64,000 nt of DNA from Sterolibacterium sp. (GCA_028713555.1 JAQTOA010000008.1:83413-147412), one strand, 5' to 3'. Positions 46,047-57,544 are shown, counted from the stretch's first letter. Notes: a model not told the origin generated them from the letters alone. Translations and numbers: made by a program.

Positions 46047-47381
46047 TTATGCTCCGTTACCCATCAGTTCATCAAAGGAAATGGGCTTGTCCACCACCTT
46101 GGCGTTGGTTAGCACCCAATCCACGACATTGTTTTCTACCACCAGTGCTTCGGCTTCGGATAAACGTTGTGGTTGTGAATAATACCAGCGTACCACCTGG
46201 GCCGGATCCTGATAGGTCGCTGCGAAGTCGTCGACCAATGCGCGCACCTGCTCCGGTTTGGCGAAGAGCTGTTTTTCCTTGACCAGTTCGGCAAGGATCA
46301 AGCCAAGGCTGACTCGGCGTATTGCCTGCGCGGTGAACCAGGCTGGCTCCACCGGCACGTTCTTGGTAGACATGCCACGCGATTCTAAGTTATGTAAAGC
46401 CGCTTCAGCCATCTGACGTGACTCGATGTCGATCAGCGATTTCGGCACTTCGATAGGATTGATACTCAGCAACTTATCCATGACCTGGTTCTTGATGCGG
46501 GCCTGGAGGCGCTTAGTGACCTCGCGTTCAAGATTTTCCTTGACCTCGTTGCGCATCTTAGTGATATCGCCATCGGCGATGCCCAGCGATTTGGCGAATT
46601 CGGCGTCCAAGTCAGGCAATTGAGGTTCGTCGATTTGCTTCATCGTCACCTCGAACTGCACCGTTTTCCCGGCGAGATCCTTGGCTTGGTATTCGGCTGG
46701 AAAAGTCAGATCGAAAGTTTTTGAATTGTCTACCGACATGCCGGTAATCGCGGTCTCGAAATCAGGGAGCATTTGCCCTCCGCCCAGACGAATCTCAAAG
46801 TCATTGCCTTGCCCACCCGCAAACGGCTCGCCATCTTGACGACCGATGAAATCGATGATGACCCTGTCGCCGTTGACAGCGGGGCGCTCCGCCTTGATAA
46901 AGGTGGTACGCTGTTTGCGAAGAACCTCGATGGTTTTATCAAGTTCGGCGTCAGCGATAGTCAGAACCGGTTTTTCGATCTCTTGGTCACCGACTTCACT
47001 CAACTTGATTTCAGGATACACTTCAAATACCGCTGAAAATTCCATCAGCGTCTTGTCATCGCCGCTTTTCGGTTCAATGCGGGGATAACCGGCAACGCGC
47101 AACTTCTGTTTCCGCACCATTTCGCCAAACACTTTGTCCACCGCATCGCCAATGGCCTCCGAACGTACTTGTGGGCCGTATTGTTGAGTAACCATTTTGA
47201 ATGGCACTTTGCCCGGACGGAAACCGGCGATCTTTACGGTACGCGCCAGATGCTTGAGACGTTGTTCCACATCCTGGTCGACAGCAGCCAAGGGTACGCT
47301 CATGTCGAAGCGGTGCTCTAATGTGCTGACAGGGGCAACTTCTTGTGCGCTACCAGTGCTGATTTCCTCGTTCGTCTGCAT
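46047..47381 (-). CDS. tig: Trigger factor
   Basis: This 444-residue ribosome-bound chaperone has an N-terminal ribosome-binding domain with the signature [12 protein letters not shown], a central FKBP-type prolyl isomerase domain (about 160-245, [17 protein letters not shown]) and a C-terminal helical arm domain. The length is close to the usual 430-440. It is the first gene of the tig-clpP-clpX unit and diverges from purL across 270 bases. Confidence 0.97.
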   Translation of the reverse strand: MQTNEEISTGSAQEVAPVSTLEHRFDMSVPLAAVDQDVEQRLKHLARTVKIAGFRPGKVPFKMVTQQYGPQVRSEAIGDAVDKVFGEMVRKQKLRVAGYPRIEPKSGDDKTLMEFSAVFEVYPEIKLSEVGDQEIEKPVLTIADAELDKTIEVLRKQRTTFIKAERPAVNGDRVIIDFIGRQDGEPFAGGQGNDFEIRLGGGQMLPDFETAITGMSVDNSKTFDLTFPAEYQAKDLAGKTVQFEVTMKQIDEPQLPDLDAEFAKSLGIADGDITKMRNEVKENLEREVTKRLQARIKNQVMDKLLSINPIEVPKSLIDIESRQMAEAALHNLESRGMSTKNVPVEPAWFTAQAIRRVSLGLILAELVKEKQLFAKPEQVRALVDDFAATYQDPAQVVRWYYSQPQRLSEAEALVVENNVVDWVLTNAKVVDKPISFDELMGNGA

Positions 47382-47651
47382 GAAAAATCCCTGAGTTTTC
47401 TGTGTGATTGCTTTGGTAAATTCTGAAATTAGTACCCATATTCACCAAGCGTTTGGAGCGGGAATTGTATCACGACTGTCCCCCTTCTATTTTGCCGAGC
47501 CAGAGCAAGCTGCAGTTGCGAAACCATATTGCCAGAGCAAGGATTCTGGTTACTCAAAGCATGCCATAGGCTCTGGTAGCAGAGCCGGATATCAGTAGCG
47601 TGAAGGGTATAATTCGTCCTTCCGGAAGTACTCACCGCCTGTTTTTCCATC
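47382..47651. promoter_or_regulatory. Divergent tig/purL promoter region
   Basis: A 270-base gap between two divergent housekeeping genes must contain both promoters. I could not assign -35/-10 boxes reliably, and no regulatory palindrome stood out. Confidence 0.45.
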
Positions 47652-50600
47652 ATGCCTGAAATCATCAAGTTGCGCGGTGGCGCCGCGTTTTCCGCCAATC
47701 GTCTTTACCGTCTTGCCGAACTGGCGCGTAGCGTCGCCCCCGACATCAAGCAACTGGTGGCCGAGCACTGGTACTTCATCGAATCGGCTACACCGTTGGC
47801 GACTGCCGAATCGGCACGCCTTGGGCAGTTGCTCGGTGTGCCTGAAATGTCGGCACCGGCACCGGCCGGCAAGCTGTTGTTGGTGACGCCGCGGCTAGGC
47901 ACGATCTCGCCGTGGTCGACCAAAGCGACCGAGATCGCACGACAGTGTAGTTTCATCGGCATTGCCCGGATCGAGCGCGGTACGGCGTACTATGTGGATG
48001 GTTTCGCTGAAATCGAAGGAGGGTATGCCAAGCTGGCGGGAAAACTGCATGACCGCATGACCGAGTCAGTGCTGGAAACCTTTGAATCTGCCGAAACGCT
48101 GTTCCGCCATGTCGCTCCACAGCCCCTGACGACGGTCGATCTGCTGGGCCGCGGCCGCGCGTCGCTGGTCGAGGCCAACTCTGTGCTCGGCCTGGCGTTG
48201 TCGGACGATGAGATCGACTATCTAGGCGCAAATTTCACGCGGCTTGGCCGCAATCCGAGCGATGTCGAATTGATGATGTTTGCTCAGGCCAACTCGGAAC
48301 ACTGTCGCCACAAGATTTTCAACGCTTCCTGGAGAATCGACGGCGAGGCGCGCAGTGAGACGTTGTTCGGCATGATCCGCGAGACGCACAAGGCGCATCC
48401 GCAAGGCACTGTGGTGGCTTATGCCGACAATGCCGCCGTCATCGAAGGGGCGACGGCCCGGCGTTTCTATCCTTCTGCCGACGGCGCTTACGCCTACCGC
48501 GAAGAGCTGACCCATATCCTCGCCAAGGTCGAGACGCACAACCATCCGACCGCGATTTCGCCTTTTCCCGGCGCTGCCACCGGCTCCGGCGGCGAGATCC
48601 GCGACGAGGGCGCCACTGGCAGGGGCGCCAAGCCAAAGGCCGGGCTGTGCGGCTTCTCCGTGTCGAACTTGCGCATTCCCGGTTTCGAGCAGCCGTGGGA
48701 AGTAGTTTACGGCAAGCCGGAACGCATCGCCTCGGCGCTCGACATCATGATCGAGGGGCCGATCGGCGCGGCGGCTTTCAACAACGAATTTGGCCGGCCA
48801 AACTTGGCCGGCTACTTCCGCAGCTTCGAGCAGGAATTCGCCGGTGAAGTGCGCGGCTATCACAAGCCGATCATGATCGCCGGAGGCATCGGCAATATCG
48901 CTGCCCGCGATGCCTTCAAGATCAAGTTTCCTCCAGGCTCGCTGCTAGTCCAGCTCGGCGGTCCGGGCATGTTGATCGGCCTGGGCGGTGGCGCGGCTTC
49001 CTCGATGACGACCGGCAGCAATACCGCCGATCTGGATTTTGCCTCGGTCCAACGCGGCAATCCGGAGATGCAGCGGCGTGCCCAGGAAGTGATCGACAGA
49101 TGCTGGCAGATGGGGGAAAACAATCCCATTCTCGCCATCCACGACGTCGGCGCCGGCGGCATTTCCAACGCCATGCCGGAACTGGCGCACGACGCCGGAT
49201 GCGGTGCGCATTTTGAACTGCGCCAGTTGCCCTCGGAGGAGCCGGGCATGTCGCCGCGCGAAATCTGGTCGAATGAGGCGCAGGAGCGCTACGTGCTCGC
49301 CATTGCACCGGAGCGGCTGGCAGAGTTCCGTGCCCTATGCGAGCGCGAGCGATGCCCCTTCGCAGTGCTGGGCAGCGCCACCGACGACGGCCAACTGGTT
49401 GTTCATGACGAATACTTCGGCAACGATGTCGTCGCCATGCCGATGGAAGTTCTGCTCGGCAAGGTGCCGCGCATGCAGCGCACGGCGGCGCATCTTGCTC
49501 GTGCCTTGCCGTCGCTTGATCTTGAAAGCATGGACCTGCGCGAGGCGGCGTTCCGTGTACTGAGCCTGCCAAGTGTTGCCTCGAAGAATTTCCTGATCAC
49601 CATCGGCGATCGCAGCGTCGGCGGCCTCACCGCGCGCGACCAGATGGTCGGCCCGTGGCAGGTGCCGGTGGCAGATTGCGCGGTGACTGCGCTGGGTTAC
49701 GATACCTATCTCGGCGAGGGTTTTGCGATGGGCGAACGCTCGCCGCTGGCGCTGCTCGATGCGCCAGCCGCAGGGCGCATGGCGGTGGGCGAGGCGATTA
49801 CCAATCTCGCCGCCGCGTCCGTTGCCGAACTGGGCCAGGTCAAGCTTTCCGCCAACTGGATGGCGGCGGCTGGCCATGGTCAGGAAGATGCCGCGTTGTT
49901 CGATACGGTGCGTGCAGTGGCGCTGGAGTTTTGCCCACAGTTGGATATCTGCATCCCGGTCGGCAAGGATTCTCTCTCGATGAAGACTTCATGGGTGGAC
50001 AATGGTGGGCAGAAACAGGTGATCGCGCCGCTCTCGCTGATCGTCACCGCCTTCGCCCCATGCAGCGACGTGCGTCGTACACTGACGCCGCAATTGCTCA
50101 CGGATGCCGGGGATACGGAACTCCTCCTGATCGACCTCGGCGCCGGTCGGAACCGGCTCGGCGGCTCGGCTTTGGCGCAGGTGTATGGCGCCTCGGGCAA
50201 TGAAGCGCCGGACGCCGATGCCGAGCTTCTCAAACATTTCTTCGTCGCGGTGCAGAAATTGAATGCCGAGGGGTTGCTGCTTGCCTATCACGACCGTTCG
50301 GACGGTGGCCTGCTCGCCGCCATATGCGAGATGGCCTTCGCCGGCCGTGTCGGGGTCTCGCTGGATATTAGCAAGCTGTGTTCCGAGCCGTTGATCAATG
50401 CCGTCGCTGGCGTCGAGCGCGCACCCAGCATCATCGACGGGCGCCTGATCGCCGCTCTGTTCAACGAGGAACTCGGCGCCGTATTGCAGGTCCGCCGCGA
50501 CCTGAGCAGCCGCGTCTTGCAGACGCTGCGCGAAGCCGGCCTGGGCAGCGCGACGCATCAGATCGGCAACCTGAACGATCTGGATCAGGTGCAAGTCTGG

Positions 50601-51578
50601 CAGAACGACAAGCTGGTCCTTGCCGCTAGCCGTACCGAATTGCAGCGTGCCTGGAGTGAAACCGGCTACCGGATTGCCCGGTTGCGCGACGACCCGGCCT
50701 GCGTACAGGAGGAGTTTGATGCACTGCTTGATGCTTGGGACCCCGGCCTGTCGGCATTGCTGACATTTGAGTTTAGTTCACCACCCTTACCCTCCGCACC
50801 CCATGTAAACTCCGGCGCCTTACCAAGGATTGCGATCCTGCGCGAGCAGGGTGTCAATGGCCAAGTGGAGATGGCGGCGGCGTTCGAGCGTGCCGGTTTC
50901 GTGTCTTATGATGTGCATATGAGCGACTTGCAAGCTGGTCGCGTGGCGCTGGCTGATTTTCACGGTTTGGCGGCCTGTGGCGGTTTTTCTTTTGGCGACG
51001 TGCTTGGCGCGGGACAGGGTTGGGCCAAGTCGATCCTTTTCAACAACCGATTGCGCGACGACTTCTCCGAGTTTTTCGCGCGGCCAGACAGTTTTGCCTT
51101 GGGTGTTTGCAACGGCTGCCAGATGCTCAGCCACCTCGCCGAAATCATTCCCGGCGCAGAGGCATGGCCAACCTTCCAGCGCAACCGCAGCGAGCAGTTC
51201 GAGGCACGCCTGGTGATGGTGGAGATGCTTGAATCGCCCTCGCTGTTCTTCATGGGCATGGCCGGCAGCCGATTGCCCGTCGTCGTTTCGCATGGCGAAG
51301 GACGCGCCGAATTTTCTGGCGGCACCCAGACTGGAGTCAGTACCGTTCTACGCTATGTGGATAACCGTGGCCAGATTGCCACCACCTATCCGGCCAATCC
51401 CAATGGCTCCCCCGATGGTTTGGCCGGCGTCACCACGCCGGATGGTCGTTACACCATCATGATGCCGCACCCCGAACGGATATTTCGCACATCCCAGATG
51501 TCCTGGCACCCGCCTGGTTGGGATGATGAGTCTCCCTGGCTAGCGCTGTTTCGCAATGCACGCAAGTGGCTAGGCTAA
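47652..51578 (+). CDS. purL: Phosphoribosylformylglycinamidine synthase (single chain)
   Basis: This 1308-residue enzyme of purine synthesis converts FGAR, ATP and glutamine to FGAM. It has the large proteobacterial form: an N-terminal PurS-like part, two AIRS-type halves ([20 protein letters not shown] in the first, [12 protein letters not shown] in the second) and a C-terminal glutamine amidotransferase (about 1050-1305) with the nucleophile Cys in [12 protein letters not shown] and a His in [10 protein letters not shown]. The length is normal. It stands alone on the plus strand, divergent from tig. Confidence 0.98.
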   Translation: MPEIIKLRGGAAFSANRLYRLAELARSVAPDIKQLVAEHWYFIESATPLATAESARLGQLLGVPEMSAPAPAGKLLLVTPRLGTISPWSTKATEIARQCSFIGIARIERGTAYYVDGFAEIEGGYAKLAGKLHDRMTESVLETFESAETLFRHVAPQPLTTVDLLGRGRASLVEANSVLGLALSDDEIDYLGANFTRLGRNPSDVELMMFAQANSEHCRHKIFNASWRIDGEARSETLFGMIRETHKAHPQGTVVAYADNAAVIEGATARRFYPSADGAYAYREELTHILAKVETHNHPTAISPFPGAATGSGGEIRDEGATGRGAKPKAGLCGFSVSNLRIPGFEQPWEVVYGKPERIASALDIMIEGPIGAAAFNNEFGRPNLAGYFRSFEQEFAGEVRGYHKPIMIAGGIGNIAARDAFKIKFPPGSLLVQLGGPGMLIGLGGGAASSMTTGSNTADLDFASVQRGNPEMQRRAQEVIDRCWQMGENNPILAIHDVGAGGISNAMPELAHDAGCGAHFELRQLPSEEPGMSPREIWSNEAQERYVLAIAPERLAEFRALCERERCPFAVLGSATDDGQLVVHDEYFGNDVVAMPMEVLLGKVPRMQRTAAHLARALPSLDLESMDLREAAFRVLSLPSVASKNFLITIGDRSVGGLTARDQMVGPWQVPVADCAVTALGYDTYLGEGFAMGERSPLALLDAPAAGRMAVGEAITNLAAASVAELGQVKLSANWMAAAGHGQEDAALFDTVRAVALEFCPQLDICIPVGKDSLSMKTSWVDNGGQKQVIAPLSLIVTAFAPCSDVRRTLTPQLLTDAGDTELLLIDLGAGRNRLGGSALAQVYGASGNEAPDADAELLKHFFVAVQKLNAEGLLLAYHDRSDGGLLAAICEMAFAGRVGVSLDISKLCSEPLINAVAGVERAPSIIDGRLIAALFNEELGAVLQVRRDLSSRVLQTLREAGLGSATHQIGNLNDLDQVQVWQNDKLVLAASRTELQRAWSETGYRIARLRDDPACVQEEFDALLDAWDPGLSALLTFEFSSPPLPSAPHVNSGALPRIAILREQGVNGQVEMAAAFERAGFVSYDVHMSDLQAGRVALADFHGLAACGGFSFGDVLGAGQGWAKSILFNNRLRDDFSEFFARPDSFALGVCNGCQMLSHLAEIIPGAEAWPTFQRNRSEQFEARLVMVEMLESPSLFFMGMAGSRLPVVVSHGEGRAEFSGGTQTGVSTVLRYVDNRGQIATTYPANPNGSPDGLAGVTTPDGRYTIMMPHPERIFRTSQMSWHPPGWDDESPWLALFRNARKWLG

Positions 51579-51586
51579 ATCCGGGC

Positions 51587-51620
51587 AATAAAAAACGGGA
51601 GCCAAAGCTCCCGTTTGTGT
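51587..51620. terminator. Bidirectional terminator between purL and the parvulin gene
   Basis: The perfect stem AAACGGGAGC / GCTCCCGTTT (51593-51602 with 51607-51616, loop CAAA) is flanked by A-runs on one side and T-rich sequence on the other, between two convergent genes. Confidence 0.88.
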
Positions 51621-51636
51621 GCGTTCTATACTTTGC

Positions 51637-52443
51637 TTACTCGACTTTGGTTTTGCTAAGCAATTCTTTGATGTGCTTTTCAACCATCTGCTGTTGCAGG
51701 CGCTGCGAAAGTTGTGGCTTGGCTTCGTCCATTGCGGGAAGTTTCAGTTCGCGCGCATCTTCGAGCAGGATGACGTGGAAGCCGAAATCTGTTTTGACCG
51801 GCACTTCGGTAAATTTGCCTTTTTCCAGCTTTACCATTGCCTCGGAAAACGGCTTGACGTAGTTAGAAGGAGCAGCCCAGCCCAGATCTCCACCACGCTC
51901 CTTGGAACCGGGGTCTTTTGACTGTTTGGCCAGATCCTCAAACTTCTCGCCCTTCTTCAGCTTGGCGATAATGTCTTTGGCTTCGTCTTCTTTTTCGACC
52001 AGGATGTGGCGCGCTTTGTATTCCTTATCGCCAAGCTGGAGCTTGATGTTTTCATATTCCTTCTTTAATGCCTCTTCCGAAACCTGGTGGCTGCGCAGGT
52101 AATCGCCCAAGTAGGCGTTGATCAGTACACTCTGCCGTGCCATGTCCATCTGGCCCTGGATAATGGGTTTCTTGTTGATGCCCTTCTTTTCTGCTTCCTG
52201 AGCGATGATTTCGCGACGCACCAGTTCTTCGCGTACGGCCTTGCGCAGGTCGTCGGAGTCGGGTTGCCCTTGGGCGGTTTGAGCGTTAACTAGAATGTCG
52301 GCACGGATTTTCGGAATCGCCTTGCCATTCACCGTAGCAACGGCAGAGGGCGACTTGGCGGGTTCGTCCTTGGCGAGTACTGGGGCAACGCTCAGTATTG
52401 CGGCGAGTACGACGAGAGAGGAGCGGAACAGAGAACGGTTCAT
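51637..52443 (-). CDS. Periplasmic parvulin-type peptidyl-prolyl isomerase
   Basis: This 268-residue protein starts at 52443 with a signal peptide (MNRSLFRSSLVVLAAILSV, cleaved after VLA). A helical N-terminal domain (about 30-130) is followed by a parvulin domain (about 140-240) with ARHILVEKEDEAKDIIAKLK and GGDLGWAAPSNYV, and a short C-terminal helix. The frame is open upstream to 52572 but without a signal. It assists folding of exported proteins, as do SurA and PrsA. Its 3' end faces purL. Confidence 0.92.
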   Translation of the reverse strand: MNRSLFRSSLVVLAAILSVAPVLAKDEPAKSPSAVATVNGKAIPKIRADILVNAQTAQGQPDSDDLRKAVREELVRREIIAQEAEKKGINKKPIIQGQMDMARQSVLINAYLGDYLRSHQVSEEALKKEYENIKLQLGDKEYKARHILVEKEDEAKDIIAKLKKGEKFEDLAKQSKDPGSKERGGDLGWAAPSNYVKPFSEAMVKLEKGKFTEVPVKTDFGFHVILLEDARELKLPAMDEAKPQLSQRLQQQMVEKHIKELLSKTKVE

Positions 52444-52621
52444 CGTTTTTCCTTGCGAGATCAGTCGGTTTATTGGGTGTGGAGGCGAAGCGCGGAGCCA
52501 CAATCGCGCGCATCGACGTTGTGCATCATACACCATGCCATATTGGCTTGGATAGGCAATTGTTGTCTTCATGCCAATGACCGGACCAAGGTTCTTTGGG
52601 ACATGCGAACACCTGTTGTTG

Positions 52622-54523
52622 CTACTTGACAGCGTGTTGGATTGCCCATGGTCTTTTCAGCTTGCCGACAACATGCATTTCGCATTTCTGGCAATCGAAG
52701 ACAAGCGTCAACTTTTCCCTGCCATTGATTAAGGACATCGGTTTTGGATGGACGCCCTTGACCAGCTTCGGACATAAATTGAAGCTATAGCGCAGGCAGT
52801 GCTTGGTGATCATCAGCGACACTGCGTTCCTTTCCATGTTGGCTTCATACGCTGCGTCGATCAGGGAGACGCCATGGCTGGCATAGAAGTCGCAAGCTTT
52901 TTCGTTGAAAACATTGCCGAGGTAGGAGATGGCACTTTCCGGATACTGTGGCGGCGGAACCACCGCCGGCCATTTGGGGGGGCGCTGGTAAGCGGCACTG
53001 CGCTGGGCTTCCAGTGTTGTTACGGCTTCACGGCGCAAGGCGTTTAGGCTGGTTGCCGGGATGAACCACGCTGCGGTGAGCTCAACAGTGATTTTTTCAA
53101 CGCTGAAGCAAGTGTTCCCCAGCTTACCCAAATGTTCGCGGAGAGTGGCCAGCGCGTTTTCGGCATGCCGTGAGGGTTGCTTGGCCTGGATAAGGGAAAC
53201 GGTGGTCGCTATACCGCTTTCGTCGCACATGTCGAGGGCAAAGCCATCATTTGTTTCGCGGAACGTCATGCACACACCGATGCGTCGTTCGGCAGACTTC
53301 TTTTCCAGCAGGCGTTCGAATTCCTGGTCGCGGTTGCGGTATACCGGCATGTTTTCCGCCAGTCCCGCCACTGCTTCGGCAGGGAAAAGACGGAAGGATG
53401 TGCCTTGTGTTTCCACCCGGTTGATGCGCATCCCTCGCAGTTCCATGAGTGAGTTGTAGTAGCTGAGACCGTCGCCATTATGCAAAGGCACGCTGCTGTG
53501 CACCTTGAACCAGCCCTGGCCGAGCTTGCCAATATGTCCGATGTGTTCGCCGGCAAATTTTGGTGAAGCGAATGAAGCAATGTCGGGCTGGCGTTGATTG
53601 ACGAAAAAGTCGGTGGCGGCACGGTTGAAAGTCTTGCCAAGGTTGGGGGTGAAAGTGTAGCTGCAACGCCCGGCGGAGGCGGGCCGATATTCCGGCGCCT
53701 CCGCCATGAGGTTGTCGAGCAGGATGCGGTAATAGGCGGTGACGTTCTTGACGTAGGAGAGGGTCTTCAACCGCCCCTCGATCTTGAAGGCGCGGATGCC
53801 GGCATCTACCAAGGCGCGCAGGTTGGCGCTCTGGTTGTTGTCCTTCATCGAGAGCAGGTGGCGATTCTCGGCAATCATCCGGCCATCCTGATCCTTCAGG
53901 GAGTAGGGCAGGCGGCAAGCCTGGGAACATTCGCCGCGATTGGCGCTGCGCCCGGTATGGGCGTAGCTGAGATAGCACTGGCCGCTGTAGGCGGCGCACA
54001 GCGCTCCATGCACGAAGAATTCCAGCGTAGCCGTGGTGCCGGAGGCGATCTTGCGGATCTGTTCCAGCGACAGCTCGCGTGCCAGCACGATTTGCGCGAA
54101 GCCGACATCTTGCAGGAACTTTACCTTTTCCGGCGTACGGTTGTCGGTCTGGGTACTGGCGTGAAGCTGGAGCGGTGGCAGGTCGAGGTCCAACAACCCC
54201 ATGTCCTGCACGATCAGCGCGTCGGCGCCCGCTTCATACGCCTGCCAGGCGATGCGCCGTGCCTGCTCCAGTTCCTCATCCCGGAGGATGGTATTGAGCG
54301 CTACCAGCACCTGCGCCGAATAGCGATGCGCGTAGGCCGCCAGCTTTTCGATATCGGCTACTGAATTTTCCGCTGCCGCCCGTGCCCCAAACCTGGGCCC
54401 TCCGATATAGATGGCATCGGCGCCATGGTTGATGGCCTCAATGCCAAATTCGAGATTCCTGGCGGGGGAGATGAGCTCGAGTTTGTTCGCCTTGGCTTCT
54501 TTGATAACCACCTTCACTTTCAT
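52622..54523 (-). CDS. rlhA: U32-family peptidase-like protein, RlhA type
   Basis: About 633 residues. The N-terminal U32 domain starts LELISPARNLEFGIEAINHG and has the family signature YSGQCYLSYAHTGRSANRGE followed by CSQACR. The C-terminal part (about 400-633) has several Cys (CLRYSFNLCPK, FDCQKCEMHV), as in the long RlhA form that is needed for 23S rRNA C2501 hydroxylation; the shorter TrhP form lacks it. ATG 54523 starts just before the conserved part; the frame opens at 54556, overlapping the nitroreductase stop. Cytoplasmic. Confidence 0.85.
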   Translation of the reverse strand: MKVKVVIKEAKANKLELISPARNLEFGIEAINHGADAIYIGGPRFGARAAAENSVADIEKLAAYAHRYSAQVLVALNTILRDEELEQARRIAWQAYEAGADALIVQDMGLLDLDLPPLQLHASTQTDNRTPEKVKFLQDVGFAQIVLARELSLEQIRKIASGTTATLEFFVHGALCAAYSGQCYLSYAHTGRSANRGECSQACRLPYSLKDQDGRMIAENRHLLSMKDNNQSANLRALVDAGIRAFKIEGRLKTLSYVKNVTAYYRILLDNLMAEAPEYRPASAGRCSYTFTPNLGKTFNRAATDFFVNQRQPDIASFASPKFAGEHIGHIGKLGQGWFKVHSSVPLHNGDGLSYYNSLMELRGMRINRVETQGTSFRLFPAEAVAGLAENMPVYRNRDQEFERLLEKKSAERRIGVCMTFRETNDGFALDMCDESGIATTVSLIQAKQPSRHAENALATLREHLGKLGNTCFSVEKITVELTAAWFIPATSLNALRREAVTTLEAQRSAAYQRPPKWPAVVPPPQYPESAISYLGNVFNEKACDFYASHGVSLIDAAYEANMERNAVSLMITKHCLRYSFNLCPKLVKGVHPKPMSLINGREKLTLVFDCQKCEMHVVGKLKRPWAIQHAVK

Positions 54524-54530
54524 CCGGAAA

Positions 54531-55118
54531 TTACAGAATCCGACAGGCCTCTGCAAACTTTAGCCGCGGGTCGCGCGGTCTGGCCCCAGTGAAATCGCCA
54601 TAACCCAGATTGCAAAGAAAGTTAACTTGATTGCGGCCGTCTGGAAAAAATTCGGCATTGACCTTAGCTGCGTCAAAACCAGACATGGGTCCGCAAGTCA
54701 GCCCCAGCCCTCGTGCGGCAAGCATCAGGTATGCCCCTTGCAGGCTGCTGTTGCGAAACGCCGTGGTGGCGGCAAGCGCAGCATTTGATTCGAATATCGA
54801 CTTGGCGTCGTAGGTGGGGAACAGTTGCGGGAGGTTTTCATAGAAACGCGAATCCTGAGCGATGATGACCGTAACCGGCGCCGCCAGGGTTTTGTCGAGG
54901 TTGGCGGGCATTAGCGCCGGAGCAAGACGAGCCTTGGATTCCGCCGTGCGCAAGAAAATATAACGGCCGGGCTGGCTGTTGAAAGCGCTCGGCCCCCATT
55001 TCACTAGATCGTACAGTGCCGCCAAGGTGTCGTCTCTAACGGGTTCAGGGCGGAAAGCATGCAGGCTACGCGCGCCGGAAAAGAGTTGCGCGAGTACTTC
55101 TTGGTTAAGTACGCTCAT
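54531..55118 (-). CDS. Nitroreductase family protein, RutE/HadB-like
   Basis: This 195-residue flavoprotein has ARSLHAFRPEPVRDDTLAAL at the start, WGPSAFNSQPGRYIFL (FMN-contacting) and GLGLTCGPMSGFDAAKVNAE. These match the RutE/YdfJ-type malonic semialdehyde reductase group in length and motif order. The substrate is not fixed by sequence. It lies immediately upstream of the U32 gene on the same strand and follows the LysR gene. Confidence 0.88.
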   Translation of the reverse strand: MSVLNQEVLAQLFSGARSLHAFRPEPVRDDTLAALYDLVKWGPSAFNSQPGRYIFLRTAESKARLAPALMPANLDKTLAAPVTVIIAQDSRFYENLPQLFPTYDAKSIFESNAALAATTAFRNSSLQGAYLMLAARGLGLTCGPMSGFDAAKVNAEFFPDGRNQVNFLCNLGYGDFTGARPRDPRLKFAEACRIL

Positions 55119-55149
55119 TGGGGATTCCTCTTAGGGATTGATTTGTGCG

Positions 55150-56061
55150 TCAGCCCAAGCCAACTTGTTTGCGGTAGGTGGCGGCTGCATCCTCGAGCCA
55201 GTCGCGGAAATGCTGAAGCCATGCCGTTTCGGCTTTGTGCTCAGGATAAATGAAGTAATACGATTTGTCGCTGACGAATGCATGTTTCACAGGAACTGTC
55301 AGCAAGCCGGATTTCAGTTCGTCCTCAATCAGGAAACGCGGTATCAGCGCAATTCCCATTTCGTATATTGCGGCCTGGCTCATCATGGAAAACAGCTCGT
55401 AGCGCGCTCCGGTCATGTCGCCCTCGAATTTCAGGCCGAGGGAATCGAACCACTGTCGCCAGGCGTAGGGACGCGTTGTTTGTTGCAACAATGGGTACTG
55501 GCGGATTTCCTCGGGACGGAGTTTTTTCCGCGGTGCGATCAGCCGCGGGCTGCATGCTGGTACCAGTTCTTCACGCATCAGGGTACGTGCCTCGGTGCCT
55601 GGCCAACTGGCCTCGCCGAAGTATATCGCGGCGTCGAAGCTTGATTCGGAGAACAGAAAGGGCCGTGTGCTGGGGGATAGATTGATGGTGATGTCAGGAT
55701 AGGCCTGGGTGAAGGTGGATAACCTGGGAAGCAGCCAGCGCGTGGCGAAAGTAGGCACGGTGGCAAGTTCCAATGTGCCGCCGAGTCCGCGGCGAGCCAT
55801 TAATTGGAGCGTGTCGCGCTCAATCGCATCGAGCCGTAGAGAAACCTGCCGACTGTAACTTCGACCGGCTTCTGTGAGCGTTACACCGCGCTTGGAGCGA
55901 AGGAATAGTTTGACGCCGAGAAAAGCTTCCAAGCCGGCGATTTGCCGACAGATGGCGCTTTGGCTTATTGCCAATTCCAAGGATGCCTTGGTGAAGCTTT
56001 CGTGCAGTGCAGCGGCTTCAAAAGCCATCAAGGCCCATGTGTTGGGAATTTTTCTGCGCAT
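55150..56061 (-). CDS. LysR-family regulator (GcvA/GcdR-like)
   Basis: 303 residues from ATG 56061. The N-terminal winged helix-turn-helix (about 1-65) has FEAAALHESFTKASLELAIS and QSAICRQIAGLEAFLGVKLF. The effector domain (about 90-295) has LATVPTFATRWLLPRLSTF and ELVPACSPRL, as in the GcvA branch. The frame opens further upstream (56145), but the family start is MRRKIPNTWALMAFEAAA. It is divergent from the glutaryl-CoA dehydrogenase gene; LysR regulators beside gcdH control it in other betaproteobacteria and pseudomonads. A glutarate-linked effector is inferred. Confidence 0.9.
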   Translation of the reverse strand: MRRKIPNTWALMAFEAAALHESFTKASLELAISQSAICRQIAGLEAFLGVKLFLRSKRGVTLTEAGRSYSRQVSLRLDAIERDTLQLMARRGLGGTLELATVPTFATRWLLPRLSTFTQAYPDITINLSPSTRPFLFSESSFDAAIYFGEASWPGTEARTLMREELVPACSPRLIAPRKKLRPEEIRQYPLLQQTTRPYAWRQWFDSLGLKFEGDMTGARYELFSMMSQAAIYEMGIALIPRFLIEDELKSGLLTVPVKHAFVSDKSYYFIYPEHKAETAWLQHFRDWLEDAAATYRKQVGLG

Positions 56062-56128
56062 ATTATCGGCTAACGCTCTGCTGGGGGGAATGTCTTGGTC
56101 AGGGTTATCTGGCAACGGCAAGTTGCTC

Positions 56129-56184
56129 TTGTGCGGTATACGCACAAGCTCATACGAAATATTCGTTTGCTGACCAGAGGTCAG
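56129..56184. promoter_or_regulatory. Three palindromes in the LysR/gcdH divergent promoter
   Basis: TTGTGCG-GTATA-CGCACAA (56129-56147, with an inner T-N11-A LysR box), ACGAA-ATA-TTCGT (56154-56166) and CTGACC-AGA-GGTCAG (56170-56184) lie head to tail. The first fits a LysR binding site; the other two may be further operator sites or sites for a second regulator. Confidence 0.65.
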
Positions 56185-56247
56185 GCTTTCATTATCCCCT
56201 CATATTCGTAATCGTGGCATCTCGTCGCTTCAGGATTGGAGATCAAT

Positions 56248-57438
56248 GTGCAAGTCGGCAAAGACAAGGCGAAGTTCAGCTGCATCGATCCGCTGCTGTT
56301 GGAGGAGCAACTCACTGAAGAGGAGCGCATGGTGCGCAACGCCGCCAAACAATACTGTCAGGACAAGCTTGCTCCGCGTGTGCTTGAGGCCTTCCGACAC
56401 GAGCAGACCGATCCGGCTATCTTTCGTGAAATGGGTGCGCTCGGCTTGCTTGGCGTGATGCTCCCGCCAGAATATGGCGGCTCCGGACTTAATTATGTCT
56501 GCTATGGACTGATTGCCCGCGAGGTCGAGCGCATCGATTCTGGTTATCGTTCGATGATGAGCGTGCAATCCTCGCTGGTGATGGCGCCGATTTTTGAATT
56601 CGGTTCCGAGGCACAGAAACTGAAATTTCTGCCGAAGTTGGCTACTGGTGAAATCATCGGCTGCTTCGGCCTGACCGAGCCAAATCACGGCTCTGATCCA
56701 GGCAGCATGATCACACGTGCGCGTGCGGTGCCAGGTGGTTACCTGCTATGTGGTAGCAAGATGTGGATCACCAACAGCCCGATAGCCGACGTCTTCATCG
56801 TTTGGGCCAAAACCGAAGATGATGCGATACGCGGTTTCATTCTAGAAAAGGGCATGCCGGGCTTGTCGGTGCCGGCCATCCACGGCAAGGTTGGCTTGCG
56901 CACCTCGATTACCGGCGAGATCCGCATGGAGGAAGTATTTGTTCCCGAGGAGAACTTGATGCCCAGCGTCAGGGGGCTCAAAGGTCCATTTACCGGACTC
57001 GATTCAGCCCGTTACGGCATTGCCTGGGGCGCGCTCGGCGCTGCTGAAGCCTGCTGGCACATTGCGCGCCAGTATGTTCTTGATCGTCAGCAGTTTGGCA
57101 GGCCGCTTGCCGCCAACCAATTGATCCAAAAGAAACTCGCCGACATGCAGACCGAAATCACTCTCGGCCTGCAGGGCTGTTTGCGCCTTGGCCGCATGAA
57201 GGATCAAGGCATTGCAGCTGCTGAAATCACTTCCATCATGAAGCGCAACTCCTGCGGCAAGTCGCTTGAGGTCGCGCGTCTGGCGCGCGACATGCTGGGT
57301 GCTAACGGCATGTCCGATGAGTTCGGCGTGATCCGCCACCTGGTGAACCTGGAAGTGGTCAACACTTATGAGGGAACACAGGATATTCACGCCTTGATTC
57401 TGGGCAGGGCGCAGACTGGTATTCAGGCCTTCAACTGA
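56248..57438 (+). CDS. gcdH: Glutaryl-CoA dehydrogenase
   Basis: 396 residues from GTG 56248, which has GGAG six bases upstream. An in-frame TTG at 56236 is the alternative. The acyl-CoA dehydrogenase fold shows [15 protein letters not shown] (FAD contact), [16 protein letters not shown], and the base Glu in [17 protein letters not shown]. The ID(P/S)LLLEEQL and [10 protein letters not shown] phrases are characteristic of the glutaryl-CoA branch. It oxidises and, in the classic form, decarboxylates glutaryl-CoA to crotonyl-CoA, draining lysine, tryptophan and aromatic catabolism. Confidence 0.93.
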   Translation: MQVGKDKAKFSCIDPLLLEEQLTEEERMVRNAAKQYCQDKLAPRVLEAFRHEQTDPAIFREMGALGLLGVMLPPEYGGSGLNYVCYGLIAREVERIDSGYRSMMSVQSSLVMAPIFEFGSEAQKLKFLPKLATGEIIGCFGLTEPNHGSDPGSMITRARAVPGGYLLCGSKMWITNSPIADVFIVWAKTEDDAIRGFILEKGMPGLSVPAIHGKVGLRTSITGEIRMEEVFVPEENLMPSVRGLKGPFTGLDSARYGIAWGALGAAEACWHIARQYVLDRQQFGRPLAANQLIQKKLADMQTEITLGLQGCLRLGRMKDQGIAAAEITSIMKRNSCGKSLEVARLARDMLGANGMSDEFGVIRHLVNLEVVNTYEGTQDIHALILGRAQTGIQAFN

Positions 57439-57449
57439 GGACTGAGCAA

Positions 57450-57531
57450 CTGCCACCCGGCCTGCCGGGCGGGGTGGCAGTGCTCTTGCGTATCGAAAGG
57501 GCGCCGTCAAGATCGATAATAAACGGCGCCC
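57450..57531. terminator. Paired hairpins between convergent gcdH and carboxyltransferase genes
   Basis: CTGCCACCC / GGGTGGCAG (57450-57458 with 57472-57480) follows the gcdH stop. GGGCGCCGT / ACGGCGCCC (57499-57507 with 57523-57531) precedes the 3' end of the minus-strand gene, followed on that strand by TTTCG. Both probably act as terminators, one for each direction. Confidence 0.7.
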
Positions 57532-57544
57532 CGATTTTCCTTGC

